DNA of 6,598 nt from contig CAMFIX010000172.1 in the NCBI GenBank assembly GCA_945952425.1, forward strand, positions 1 through 6,598, written 5' to 3'. The translations under genes and the position numbers were made by a program. Below, in pieces: positions 1-6,556 of the stretch (the stretch's first letter is position 1; each line of letters starts with the position of its first letter). The stretch comes from an uncultured Pseudorhodobacter sp. GTDB lineage: Bacteria; Pseudomonadota; Alphaproteobacteria; Rhodobacterales; Rhodobacteraceae. The notes under the pieces are model-generated. The model made no database searches. It worked only from the letters and a program-made list of their open reading frames with translations, and was not told where the DNA came from.

Positions 1-34
1 GACGGCTAATCGCGAGGACGCGATAATGTGAAGG
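1..34 (+). repeat. Left terminal inverted repeat of the RIT element
   Basis: These 34 bases are the reverse complement of 3802-3835 with one mismatch (T at 29 against C in the partner). The match stops on the inner side at base 35. The outer side cannot be tested because the window begins here. Inside the repeat, ATCGCG (9-14) and CGCGAT (19-24) form an inverted repeat around AGGA. This resembles a tyrosine recombinase binding site with two arms and a short crossover spacer. Confidence 0.93.
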
Positions 35-76
35 TGTCCTGGGTTCATCATTGTTTTCCTTTGTTTCTGGGTGTCG

Positions 77-94
77 GCGCAGCCTTTGCTGCGC
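77..94 (+). repeat. GC-rich hairpin in the leader of the first recombinase gene
   Basis: GCGCAGC (77-83) and GCTGCGC (88-94) form a perfect 7-bp stem with a CTTT loop, followed by the AT-rich run ATTATTTTGATT. It lies about 50 bases upstream of the first recombinase start. It could be a weak terminator or attenuator that blocks outside transcription, or an accessory recombinase site, because the arms GCGCAG/CTGCGC reappear at the centre of the palindrome at the right end (3840-3851). The structure is seen directly; its function is a guess. Confidence 0.5.
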
Positions 95-134
95 ATTATT
101 TTGATTGCAAACCTCAGCGGCTTTCCAACCGTCT

Positions 135-140
135 GAGGAG
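135..140 (+). promoter_or_regulatory. Ribosome binding site deciding the start of the first recombinase
   Basis: GAGGAG lies 6 bases before ATG 147. This is a near-ideal Shine-Dalgarno sequence, and it favours ATG 147 over the in-frame TTG at 105, which has no comparable site in front of it. Confidence 0.8.
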
Positions 141-146
141 ACAATC

Positions 147-1376
147 ATGTTGAAGTCGCACGACGAGCTGATCGCCGATCTCTCGAAATCGCTCACTGAG
201 CAGAACTACAATCCGGTGGTCGTGGCCAACCATCGGCTCTACGCCCGCGCGTTCCTGGACTATCTGGCCGAGCACAACATGCCGGTGGCGATAGTGACGC
301 CATCGCAGGTCGAGCAGTATTTTTGCCATGCCGTTCAGTGCTTTCAGTTGCGCTATGGCCGGGAGCCTGGTTCGCGCTGGCACAGGCTACCGCACACGGC
401 GATCTGCAGGTTGCTACGGCTCGCCCGAGGCGAATGGCCGCCTGCCGCCAAAATTGAGCCGGATTCGGGGCTCCGGCATGCGATCTGCCATGAGTACGAG
501 ACCTGGATGCGCGACGAACGCGGTCTGGCGGATGCGACGATCGACGCGCGCATGCGGGAGGCACGGCGCTTTCTGGACTGGTGCTTCGATTGCAGTAGCG
601 CCGACGGCCTTCGGGTATTGGGCGTGCCGGACATCGATCTCTACATGGACATGCGCGCCCGTGGGCTGCGCCGAATATCGCTTGCGGGTTCTGCCGCGTG
701 GCTCCGATCTCTGCTGCGCTATCTCCATCAGTCGAAGCGAATTCCGACCGACCTGAGCGCACAGGTCATCGGCCCCATGCTCTATGCCTACGAGAATGTG
801 CCCACGACCTTGGATCGCAGCCAGATTGACATGGTTCTGGAGGCCACCAGCAAGGACCGTTCGCCAAGGGGATTGCGCGACCATGCGATTTTGCAGATGC
901 TCGCCATCTACGGGCTGAGACAAGGCGAAATCTGCAATCTCCGGCTCGACGACATTGACTGGCGCGCGGATTCGCTGCGCATCCGTCATACCAAGACCAA
1001 TGCCTGTTCCTGCATGCCGCTGCTGACGCCGGTCGGCGATGCGCTGCTCGATTATCTGCGCCTCGGGCGCCCACAGGTCGATTGCCGGGAAGTCTTCATC
1101 CGGTCGTGCGCACCTTATACCCGGATGAAGAACCTGTATGGCATGGTCGGCGGGCGCCTGGCGGCCGCGGGCGTCACCCCGGTCGGGAAACGGGGACCGC
1201 ATGTCTTCCGCCACGCGCGGGCGGTTGAACTGCTGCGTGCATCAGTCCCGCAAAAGATCATCGGCGATGTGCTCGGGCATCGGTCGACCGAGTCCACGAA
1301 TGCCTACCTCAAACTCGCCACCGAGGATCTTCGGGCCGTGGCGCTGGACGTGCCCGGATCGGCGGTGCTGTCATGA
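147..1376 (+). CDS. RIT tyrosine recombinase A (first gene of the trio)
   Basis: A 409-residue tyrosine site-specific recombinase (phage integrase/XerC-D superfamily) that cuts and rejoins DNA through a covalent 3'-phosphotyrosine. All catalytic residues are visible: R258 (GLRQGE), K283 (HTKT), H352 and R355 (HVFRH), H378 (GHRS) and the nucleophile Y387 (NAYLKL), nine residues after the histidine. The N-terminal part, about 215 residues, is longer than in XerC/D and looks like two successive helical core-binding segments (about 5-95 and 109-205). The catalytic domain spans about 220-400. The start is ATG 147 because of the GAGGAG site; an in-frame TTG at 105 would add 14 residues. Its stop overlaps the next start (ATGA at 1373-1376), so translation is probably coupled. 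The trio context points to RitA of RIT elements. I am certain of the family and confident of the position in the trio; the division of labour among the three enzymes is unknown to me. Confidence 0.95.
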   Translation: MLKSHDELIADLSKSLTEQNYNPVVVANHRLYARAFLDYLAEHNMPVAIVTPSQVEQYFCHAVQCFQLRYGREPGSRWHRLPHTAICRLLRLARGEWPPAAKIEPDSGLRHAICHEYETWMRDERGLADATIDARMREARRFLDWCFDCSSADGLRVLGVPDIDLYMDMRARGLRRISLAGSAAWLRSLLRYLHQSKRIPTDLSAQVIGPMLYAYENVPTTLDRSQIDMVLEATSKDRSPRGLRDHAILQMLAIYGLRQGEICNLRLDDIDWRADSLRIRHTKTNACSCMPLLTPVGDALLDYLRLGRPQVDCREVFIRSCAPYTRMKNLYGMVGGRLAAAGVTPVGKRGPHVFRHARAVELLRASVPQKIIGDVLGHRSTESTNAYLKLATEDLRAVALDVPGSAVLS

Positions 1377-2728
1377 GCGCCTGGCACGAGCCCGATCGGA
1401 CCGTTGTAGAGGATTTTCTGAAAGTGTCACAGTTCCGGCAGAGAAGCTGCGTCACCTATCGCACTATCCTTCGCAGCTTCGAAGACGTTGCCCGCCGGCA
1501 CCCCACAGTTGACCGCCAGATGCTTGAGGCCTGGCTGGGTGAAATGACAACGCGCTGGAAATTACCAACGCTGTTGAACCAGGTTTGCATCGTTGACCGC
1601 TTCCTCGACCATCTGGTCGAGATGGAGTTGATCCCGAACAATCCCGTCGCCGATCTCCGCAGGCAGCACAACGTCAAACAGAACAAGCCGATTTGGCGGG
1701 CTCTTGCGTCCTCCAGTCCCGACGAGGCTCTCGCCGCGCTGCACCAGCCTGCGCCCTTTGGCAGCGTTCTGGGCGGCTTCATGCGCGACCATGTCGCGCT
1801 GATGCGAAACCGGGGATACCAGTACGAAGCGCAGGCTTACTGGTTGCTGCGGTTCGACCGGTTTCTGCAAGCGCATCCCGAATTGGCCGGAGAGCCGCTC
1901 GAGACGATGCTGAAGCATTGGGCGGCAACCAAGCCCACCCGTAATCACGCGGCGGAATGTCAGAAGCTGGGGCGCATCCTGACCAAGGCGCGACACCGCC
2001 TCGATCCGAACATCCAGCCGAAACGCTTCAATCCGCGACCGGAGCGGGAGGTGGCGCGGCTGCATCGACGCCCGCATATCTTCAGCTCGGCCGACATCCA
2101 GCATATGCTCGATGTCGCCCGCTGCTATCCGTCTCCGCATGCCCCGCTGCGGCCGCAGACTCTCTACACCATGATCCTTCTGGCCTATTGCGCCGGGCTG
2201 CGACGTAGTGAGCTTGCGTGGCTCGATCTGGGCGACGTCGACCTTCGATCCGGCACGATCACGGTGCGAGAAACGAAGTTCTACAAGACCAGGATCCTGC
2301 CGTTATCCGACAGCATCATGGTTGAACTGCGCGCCTATCTCGATGCGCGGCGGCGCGCTGGCGCGCCGCAGGACCCGCAGTCGGGGCTGTTCTGGCAGGA
2401 CCACTTCAAGGGTCGTTACGCCCCGGTGGTGGTCACGACGATGATCACCAACGTCATGCGCCGCGCCGGGTTCAAACCGCCCTCCGGACGGAAGGGGCCA
2501 CGAGTGCATGACCTGCGGCACTCGATGGTCGTGAACCGGATCCTTCAATGGTATCGATCCGGCGTCAATCCGCAGGACAAACTGCACTTCCTCTCGACCT
2601 ATTTGGGCCACCGGGACATCAACTCCACGCTGGTCTACATCACCGTCACGCAGGACCTGCTGCAGGAAGCCAGTGAGCGGTTCCGCGTCGTCGGCGCCCC
2701 CTGCCTCAACGGGGAGGCGCTGTCATGA
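1373..2728 (+). CDS. RIT tyrosine recombinase B (second gene of the trio)
   Basis: A 451-residue tyrosine recombinase, the longest of the three. Catalytic residues are R277 (GLRRSE), K302 (RETKFYKTR), H379 and R382 (HDLRH), H413 (GHRD) and Y422 (LVYIT), with the usual nine-residue H-to-Y step, so it should be active. Two helical segments resembling core-binding domains precede the catalytic domain (about 8-97 and 133-210; catalytic about 226-445). Insertions within the catalytic domain, a longer loop around residues 325-345 and a longer stretch between HxxR and GH, make it larger than its partners. It begins inside the stop of the first gene and lacks a strong Shine-Dalgarno sequence of its own, which suggests that it relies on coupled translation. 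It ends in another ATGA overlap with the third gene. It corresponds to RitB by position. Confidence 0.95.
   Translation: MSAWHEPDRTVVEDFLKVSQFRQRSCVTYRTILRSFEDVARRHPTVDRQMLEAWLGEMTTRWKLPTLLNQVCIVDRFLDHLVEMELIPNNPVADLRRQHNVKQNKPIWRALASSSPDEALAALHQPAPFGSVLGGFMRDHVALMRNRGYQYEAQAYWLLRFDRFLQAHPELAGEPLETMLKHWAATKPTRNHAAECQKLGRILTKARHRLDPNIQPKRFNPRPEREVARLHRRPHIFSSADIQHMLDVARCYPSPHAPLRPQTLYTMILLAYCAGLRRSELAWLDLGDVDLRSGTITVRETKFYKTRILPLSDSIMVELRAYLDARRRAGAPQDPQSGLFWQDHFKGRYAPVVVTTMITNVMRRAGFKPPSGRKGPRVHDLRHSMVVNRILQWYRSGVNPQDKLHFLSTYLGHRDINSTLVYITVTQDLLQEASERFRVVGAPCLNGEALS
2350..2369. repeat. Strong GC hairpin inside the second recombinase gene
   Basis: GCGGCGCG (2350-2357) and CGCGCCGC (2362-2369) pair perfectly over 8 bp around a CTGG loop. 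It encodes part of an Arg/Ala-rich loop (residues about 326-333, RRRAGAP). It may be a by-product of GC-rich codons, or a structure that slows or shields the message. No function can be assigned. Confidence 0.45.
2711..2717 (+). promoter_or_regulatory. Ribosome binding site of the third recombinase, inside the second gene
   Basis: GGGGAGG lies 7 bases before ATG 2725, inside the last codons of the second gene. The third gene therefore has its own strong initiation site in addition to the ATGA overlap, which suggests that it may be translated more efficiently than the second. Confidence 0.7.
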
Positions 2729-3729
2729 AAACAGGCAACCCGTTCCCCGCATTGTTGCTGGCGTTCTTCCAGGAGTGGTTGGCCGAGCAGCGCAGCGCCT
2801 CGATTCATACCATCAAATCCTATCGGGACACCTGGAGGCTGTTGCTCCGGTTCGTCGCAGAGCGAAAAGGTGGCGGTGTCGCACGGATCAGCCTGGCGGA
2901 TATCTCCGCCGGCGAGGTGCGCGCGTTCCTCAGCCATGCGGAACATGGGCGCAAGGGCACGATCGGCACGCGCAACTGCCGGCTTGCCGCGATCCGCAGC
3001 TTCTTCAGCTTCGTAGCGGACAAAGACCCCGAATATGTCGCCCAATGCGCCGAGGTCCTCACGATCCCGCTCAAACGCAAACCTACCGCCGCACCCTGCT
3101 ATCTTGAGCCAGGAGAGGTCGAGGCCATCCTCGCGCAGCCCGACCGTTCGACGGTCGAAGGATTGCGAGACCACGTGCTGCTGTCGCTTCTCTATAATAG
3201 TGGCGCGCGCATCCAGGAGGCACTCGATCTCTGCCCCGGGGCAATCCGGTTCGAAGCACCGTATTGCGTGCGTCTTTACGGAAAGGGTCGAAAGGAACGC
3301 ATCTGCCCGCTCTGGCCGGAAACCATAGCGTTGCTGAAAAAGCTGTTGGAGCGGCAGCCGCGCGCGTCGGATGAACGCATCTTCGTCAATCGATACGGCG
3401 CACCACTGGGGGCGTCGGGCGTGCGATTCAAGCTGGCGGCCTACGTCGCGGCGGCGGCGAAAACGACGCCCACACTTCGTTCGAAGCATGTGACGCCGCA
3501 CAGCTTCCGGCATGCGACGGCCGTCCACCTCGTCGCGGCGGGCGTCGACATCACCGTAATCCGCAGCTGGTTGGGGCATGTCAGCCTCGACACGACCAAC
3601 CACTACGCCCAGGCCAATCTCGAAACCAAGCGAAAGGCGCTGGAGCAGGTGGGCGTTCCAGCAGCGGGAAATCAACCCGCACGCTGGAAACGTGACGCAA
3701 GCCTGCTCGCCTGGCTCGATACCCTCTGA
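2725..3729 (+). CDS. RIT tyrosine recombinase C (third gene of the trio)
   Basis: A 334-residue tyrosine recombinase of ordinary XerC/XerD-like size and layout. A single N-terminal SAM-like core-binding domain (about 8-105) carries the typical HTIKSYRDTWRLLLRF and NCRLAAIRSFFSF helices and is followed by a catalytic domain (about 120-310). Catalytic residues are R162 (SGARIQEAL), K187 (YGKGRKER), H259 and R262 (HSFRH), H285 (GHVS) and Y294 (NHYAQ). All are present and normally spaced. After the tyrosine the chain carries a C-terminal extension of about 35 residues ending in LLAWLDTL. It starts at ATG 2725, overlapping the stop of the second gene, with GGGGAGG 7 bases upstream. It corresponds to RitC by position. 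Only about 70 bases separate its stop from the right terminal repeat. Confidence 0.96.
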   Translation: MKTGNPFPALLLAFFQEWLAEQRSASIHTIKSYRDTWRLLLRFVAERKGGGVARISLADISAGEVRAFLSHAEHGRKGTIGTRNCRLAAIRSFFSFVADKDPEYVAQCAEVLTIPLKRKPTAAPCYLEPGEVEAILAQPDRSTVEGLRDHVLLSLLYNSGARIQEALDLCPGAIRFEAPYCVRLYGKGRKERICPLWPETIALLKKLLERQPRASDERIFVNRYGAPLGASGVRFKLAAYVAAAAKTTPTLRSKHVTPHSFRHATAVHLVAAGVDITVIRSWLGHVSLDTTNHYAQANLETKRKALEQVGVPAAGNQPARWKRDASLLAWLDTL

Positions 3730-3746
3730 CCCCAACCGAAGGAAAA

Positions 3747-3758
3747 ATAATGTGAAGG
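3747..3758 (+). repeat. Extra subterminal copy of the inner terminal-repeat 12-mer
   Basis: ATAATGTGAAGG here is an exact direct copy of 23-34, the inner end of the left terminal repeat. It faces its inverted counterpart (3802-3813, one mismatch) across 43 bases. The right end thus carries two copies of this motif in opposite orientations, while the left end has one clear copy. It is probably an accessory recombinase binding site; this is an inference from repetition. Confidence 0.7.
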
Positions 3759-3801
3759 ACGTGACCCTGAAAGCCCCGAATAATAGCGACGGTGTCGCGT
3801 T

Positions 3802-3835
3802 CCTTCGCATTATCGCGTCCTCGCGATTAGCCGTC
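3802..3835 (-). repeat. Right terminal inverted repeat of the RIT element
   Basis: It matches the left repeat (1-34) in 33 of 34 positions in inverted orientation. It contains the same internal inverted repeat, ATCGCG (3812-3817) and CGCGAT (3822-3827) around TCCT. Its last six bases also form one tip of the 32-bp palindrome that follows. Confidence 0.93.
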
Positions 3836-3861
3836 TTATGCGCAGCTGCGCATAAGACGGC
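3830..3861. repeat. Perfect 32-bp palindrome across the right element-host junction
   Basis: The 16 bases 3830-3845 (beginning GCCGTCTTAT) are the exact reverse complement of 3846-3861 (ending ATAAGACGGC), with no spacer. The outer arms are shared with the terminal repeat on one side and with host coding sequence on the other. The central 20 bases belong to neither the 34-bp repeat nor the expected host protein. It could be the recombination target, a product of joining at GACGGC, or an element-encoded end structure. Confidence 0.9.
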
Positions 3862-6078
3862 GAAGGCCCCCGCGTAAGCATCATAGATGCGGCGCTGCTC
3901 ATCGGTCAGCTGATGCTCGACCAGCTCGTATTCGACACCGTCGTAGGAAAGCGACCGCGCGGTGTAGAGGCCGAGGGCACGCAGATCGCGAGCCAGAACT
4001 TCCATGGCCGCGACGCCCCCGGCCTCGATTGCCTCGACGAATTCGGCGCGCGTGGCGAAAGGGAAATCCTCCCCACCCCAGAGGCCGAGCCGCTGAGCAT
4101 AGGCGAGGTTGTGGACCGTCGTGGCCCCGGTGGCCGAGACGTAGACTACTCGGGCGTCGGGTAGTGCGTGTTGCAGGCGCAGACCCGCCCTGCCCTGCTG
4201 TGATGCCTCGACATTGCCGCGCTCGCCCTTGCCGCCGCCCGCATTTTGCATTGCGTGGCTTTCATCGAAGATGATGACCCCGTCGAAATCGCGCCCCAGC
4301 CAGTCCACGATCTGGCGGACACGCGAGACTTTCTCGCCGCGGTCATCCGAACGCAGCGTCGCATAGGTGGTGAAGAGGATACCCTCGGACAGGCTGATCG
4401 GTTTGCCTTGGAAGAAGCGCGACAGCGGCGTGACCAGAAGCCGCTCCTGTCCGAGGGCCGACCAGTCGCGCTGCGCGTCCTCAATCAGCTTGTCGGATTT
4501 CGAAATCCAGACCGCTTTGCGCCGACCGCGCAGCCAGTTGTCGAGAATGATCCCGGCGGACTGGCGACCCTTGCCCGCGCCGGTGCCATCGCCCAGCATG
4601 AAGCCGCGGCGGAAGCGCACCGAGCCCGCCACTCCGTCAGCAGCAGCGTTGACGGTGTCGAAGGTCTCGTCCACGGTCCAGCTTCCGGCGAGATGGTCGG
4701 AATGGGCCTCTCCGGCATAGATCACCGTCTCCAACTGGGCGTCGGACAGCAGTTGGCAGATGTCAGCAGGCAGCAACGGCCGATAGGTCGGACGTGGCGG
4801 CGCGACAGAGGCCATGGCTGCTGATTGCACGAGCTTGGTCGGATGCGGTACGGCGTCAGGAATCCGGATCGATTGCAGGCCGTATTCTTCGTAGATCGCA
4901 TCCGACAGGCGGGCAGCGTTGGGCGGCACCGCTTCGGTGGTCCCGTAGGCGAGTTCGACGGCGGCTGGCGAAGTGGTGGGTCTGCCGGGAGTTGGTGCTG
5001 CGTTTGCGCGAGCCAGATAGCCCCGAACGGACCGCGCCGCCACGGGCAGGGTCGGTGGTGGTGGCTTGGGCAATTCGATGGAAGGACGCGGCGGCACGCG
5101 GTTTGCAATCCACCCGAGCAGGGTCCCAACGTCGGGTGTCATACCTGGAGAGGCGGGGAAACGAGTGGGATCTTCGGCCGGGATCTTGTCGATCACCGTC
5201 AGCCGCGTCGGAAATGTCGTGCCATGCCGCGCATAGACTGAGCCATCGATCGCCGCCGAGAACACCACGCGTCCGCTTTCTTGAAGACGGACGAAAGCAT
5301 CGCGCCAAGAAGGCATGTCGGGGCCGAACCCCGCGCCGGTGATCGTGACCAATCGCCCACCGGGAGCAAGGCGCGCCAGGGCCGAGGCAATGTGTCGGAA
5401 AGCGGCGTCCTGAACTTTGCCGGTGACATTCGCCATCGCAGAAAACGGCGGGTTCATCAGGACGACAGATGGGACGGCACCAGCATCAAGGTGGTCATGA
5501 ATTTGCGCCGCATCGAAGCGGCCGACGGAAAGGGCCGGGAAGAGGGAAGCGAGGAGATCGGCTCGGGTGTCGGCCAACTCGTTGACGATCAGACTGCCGC
5601 CGGAGATTTCGGCGAGGATAGCCAAGAGCCCAGTGCCTGCTGAAGGCTCAAGCACCATATCGTCGGGGCCAATCGCGGCAGCGGTCAGCGCAGCGAAGCC
5701 GAGCGGAATCGGCGTGGAAAACTGCTGCAGCGCCTGGCTCTCCTCGGAGCGGCGCGTGTGGCTGGGCAGGAGGCCAGAAATCTTCGAAAGCGCTGCCAGC
5801 CGCGCCGCGGGCATATCTGCCTGGCGAAGGATCGCCCGACCGTACTTCTGCAGGAATAGGACGGTTGCAACCTCGCAAGCGTCATAGGCGGCCTTCCAGT
5901 CCCAGATGCCAGAGGCATCGGAAGCGCCGAAGGCGATTTCCATGGCCGCACGCATCGTCGCACTGTCGACGCGCTGCCCGCGTTCAAGCGACGGCAGCAG
6001 CAGAGCTGCCGCAGCCAGGATGGCAGACGCCGGGGCGAGCTGCGCTTGCGCCAGGGTCGCCGGGGAAAGATCGTTCAT
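3856..6078 (-). pseudogene. Methyltransferase/strawberry-notch-like helicase, 3' part cut off by the RIT element
   Basis: This is the first about 741 residues of a large fusion protein of the type found on alphaproteobacterial plasmids and integrative elements. Residues 119-300 form a class I SAM-dependent methyltransferase: FSTP at 120-123, motif I LEPSAGTG at 143-150 and catalytic NPPF at 209-212, suggesting amino-group (N6-adenine) methylation of DNA. A proline-rich linker follows (about 325-430). Residues 430-741 form the ATPase half of a strawberry-notch-like superfamily 2 helicase: Walker A GDGTGAGKGR with K503, DESH at 605-608 and SATGAT at 648-653. Related full proteins are usually about twice this length, and the second helicase domain is missing. 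The start is ATG 6078 with a TGAGGA site 7 bases upstream. The frame happens to remain open into the element as far as 2635, adding about 400 unrelated residues. A role in anti-restriction or plasmid maintenance is possible (compare the phage P1 DarB type) but is an inference. Confidence 0.88.
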
Positions 6079-6313
6079 CGGGAATCCTCAAGAGAGCAGG
6101 AATGGGTCAGGCCCGATCAGCGCTCTCTCTTACCCGCCGGACCTGACTCGTCTCGGCACCCCTCTCCCTCTATGCACCAGGGATCGTCGCCCGGATGGGG
6201 GGAGATTGCCCCGGGCAGGCTCCAGTCCAAAGGACCAGAGCCCGGTCCCGGAGAAGAGCCGGGAGGTGCCATATGGCCACTTCCATCGCACGATCTGTCC
6301 CGCAGCATCTAAG
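6079..6313. other. Leader region of the split gene with overlapping inverted repeats
   Basis: I see no convincing gene in this stretch. It holds two interleaved inverted repeats: AGAGAGC (6091-6097) with GCTCTCT (6122-6128), and GTCAGGCCCG (6106-6115) with CGGACCTGAC (6138-6147, 9 of 10 matching). The pairs cross, so they could form a pseudoknot or two alternative folds just before the ribosome binding site. A further 6-bp stem is TCCCGG/CCGGGA (6246-6251 and 6259-6264). A 63-codon Gly/Pro-rich minus-strand frame is open here but looks non-coding. No clear -35/-10 promoter could be picked out. Confidence 0.4.
6085..6090 (-). promoter_or_regulatory. Ribosome binding site of the methyltransferase/helicase gene
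   Basis: Read on the minus strand, TGAGGA lies 7 bases before ATG 6078. This supports that start codon. Confidence 0.7.
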
Positions 6314-6556
6314 TCACTGAATTAGTTCGGAGAGGCCTTGCACGACCCGGGACTGCCCCCCAAGTCTCTCGGAAAGCTCGAGGGCAGAAGAATGCAGACC
6401 GCACCATAGATCGTCGTCACACGGATCAGGGACAATGGGGGCCGGGAAATCGTTTCGGAACTTCCGTTTGGGAGTTGGGGTCTTAAGACCGCTATGGGCT
6501 TGGCCTACGATCTTGGTGAGCAAATTCGCTCGGCGGGCAAGGAGATAGTGTCCCAC
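6314..6556 (-). CDS. Doubtful small ORF, hypothetical 80-residue protein
   Basis: This is an open frame of 80 codons on the minus strand, upstream of and in the same direction as the split gene. It would start at GTG 6556, with no ATG and no evident ribosome binding site, and a stop (TGA) lies 12 codons before it. The product is basic in its first half (KRKFRND) and acidic further on (DPCDDDLW), with no recognisable domain, signal peptide or membrane segment. Third-position GC appears lower than in the neighbouring large gene, which argues against strong coding selection. It may be only an open stretch in an intergenic region. Confidence 0.2.
   Translation of the reverse strand: MGHYLLARRANLLTKIVGQAHSGLKTPTPKRKFRNDFPAPIVPDPCDDDLWCGLHSSALELSERLGGQSRVVQGLSELIQ

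Larger units (their letters stand above)
1..3855 (+). mobile_element. RIT (recombinase-in-trio) element, apparently complete
   Basis: Three non-identical tyrosine recombinase genes run in one direction with ATGA overlaps and are enclosed by near-perfect 34-bp terminal inverted repeats. This is the defining layout of RIT elements. No passenger gene is present: the only non-coding parts are about 146 bases on the left and about 106 bases between the last stop and the right repeat. The element lies antisense inside a methyltransferase/helicase gene whose homology stops at the right boundary. The exact right edge is uncertain. The inverted repeat ends at 3835, but 20 further bases (3836-3855) form a palindrome that does not fit the interrupted protein, and GACGGC at 1-6 recurs at 3856-3861. 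I therefore place the edge near 3855/3861. The left edge coincides with the window start, so sequence outside it could not be checked. Confidence 0.9.

Noticed and set aside
105..146. Upstream TTG start for the first recombinase, adding 14 residues
   Set aside because: It lacks a good ribosome binding site, while ATG 147 has GAGGAG six bases upstream.
414..1214. Long minus-strand open frame of 266 codons opposite the first recombinase
   Set aside because: It is antisense to a gene with a complete catalytic set; long antisense frames are common in GC-rich DNA and this one shows no domain.
1562..2140. Minus-strand frame of 192 codons opposite the second recombinase
   Set aside because: Antisense shadow of an intact gene, with no recognisable protein features.
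3786..3798. Short hairpin GCGAC-GGT-GTCGC after the third recombinase as a terminator
   Set aside because: The stem is only 5 bp and no T run follows it.
3578..3877. Plus-strand frame across the right end of the element
   Set aside because: It overlaps the end of the third recombinase in another frame and then translates the terminal repeat and palindrome, so it is not a plausible gene.
4246..4824. Plus-strand frame of 192 codons within the split gene
   Set aside because: It lies opposite the helicase Walker A and DESH region, which is clearly the coding strand.
6117..6308. Minus-strand 63-codon frame upstream of the split gene, with an internal ATG preceded by GGAAG
   Set aside because: The product is low-complexity Gly/Pro/Ser and the region is full of short inverted repeats, so it is more likely a leader; I could not support coding.
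6479..6490. 12-bp perfect palindrome GGTCTTAAGACC as an operator
   Set aside because: One or two palindromes of this length are expected by chance in a window of this size, and no neighbouring promoter is visible.
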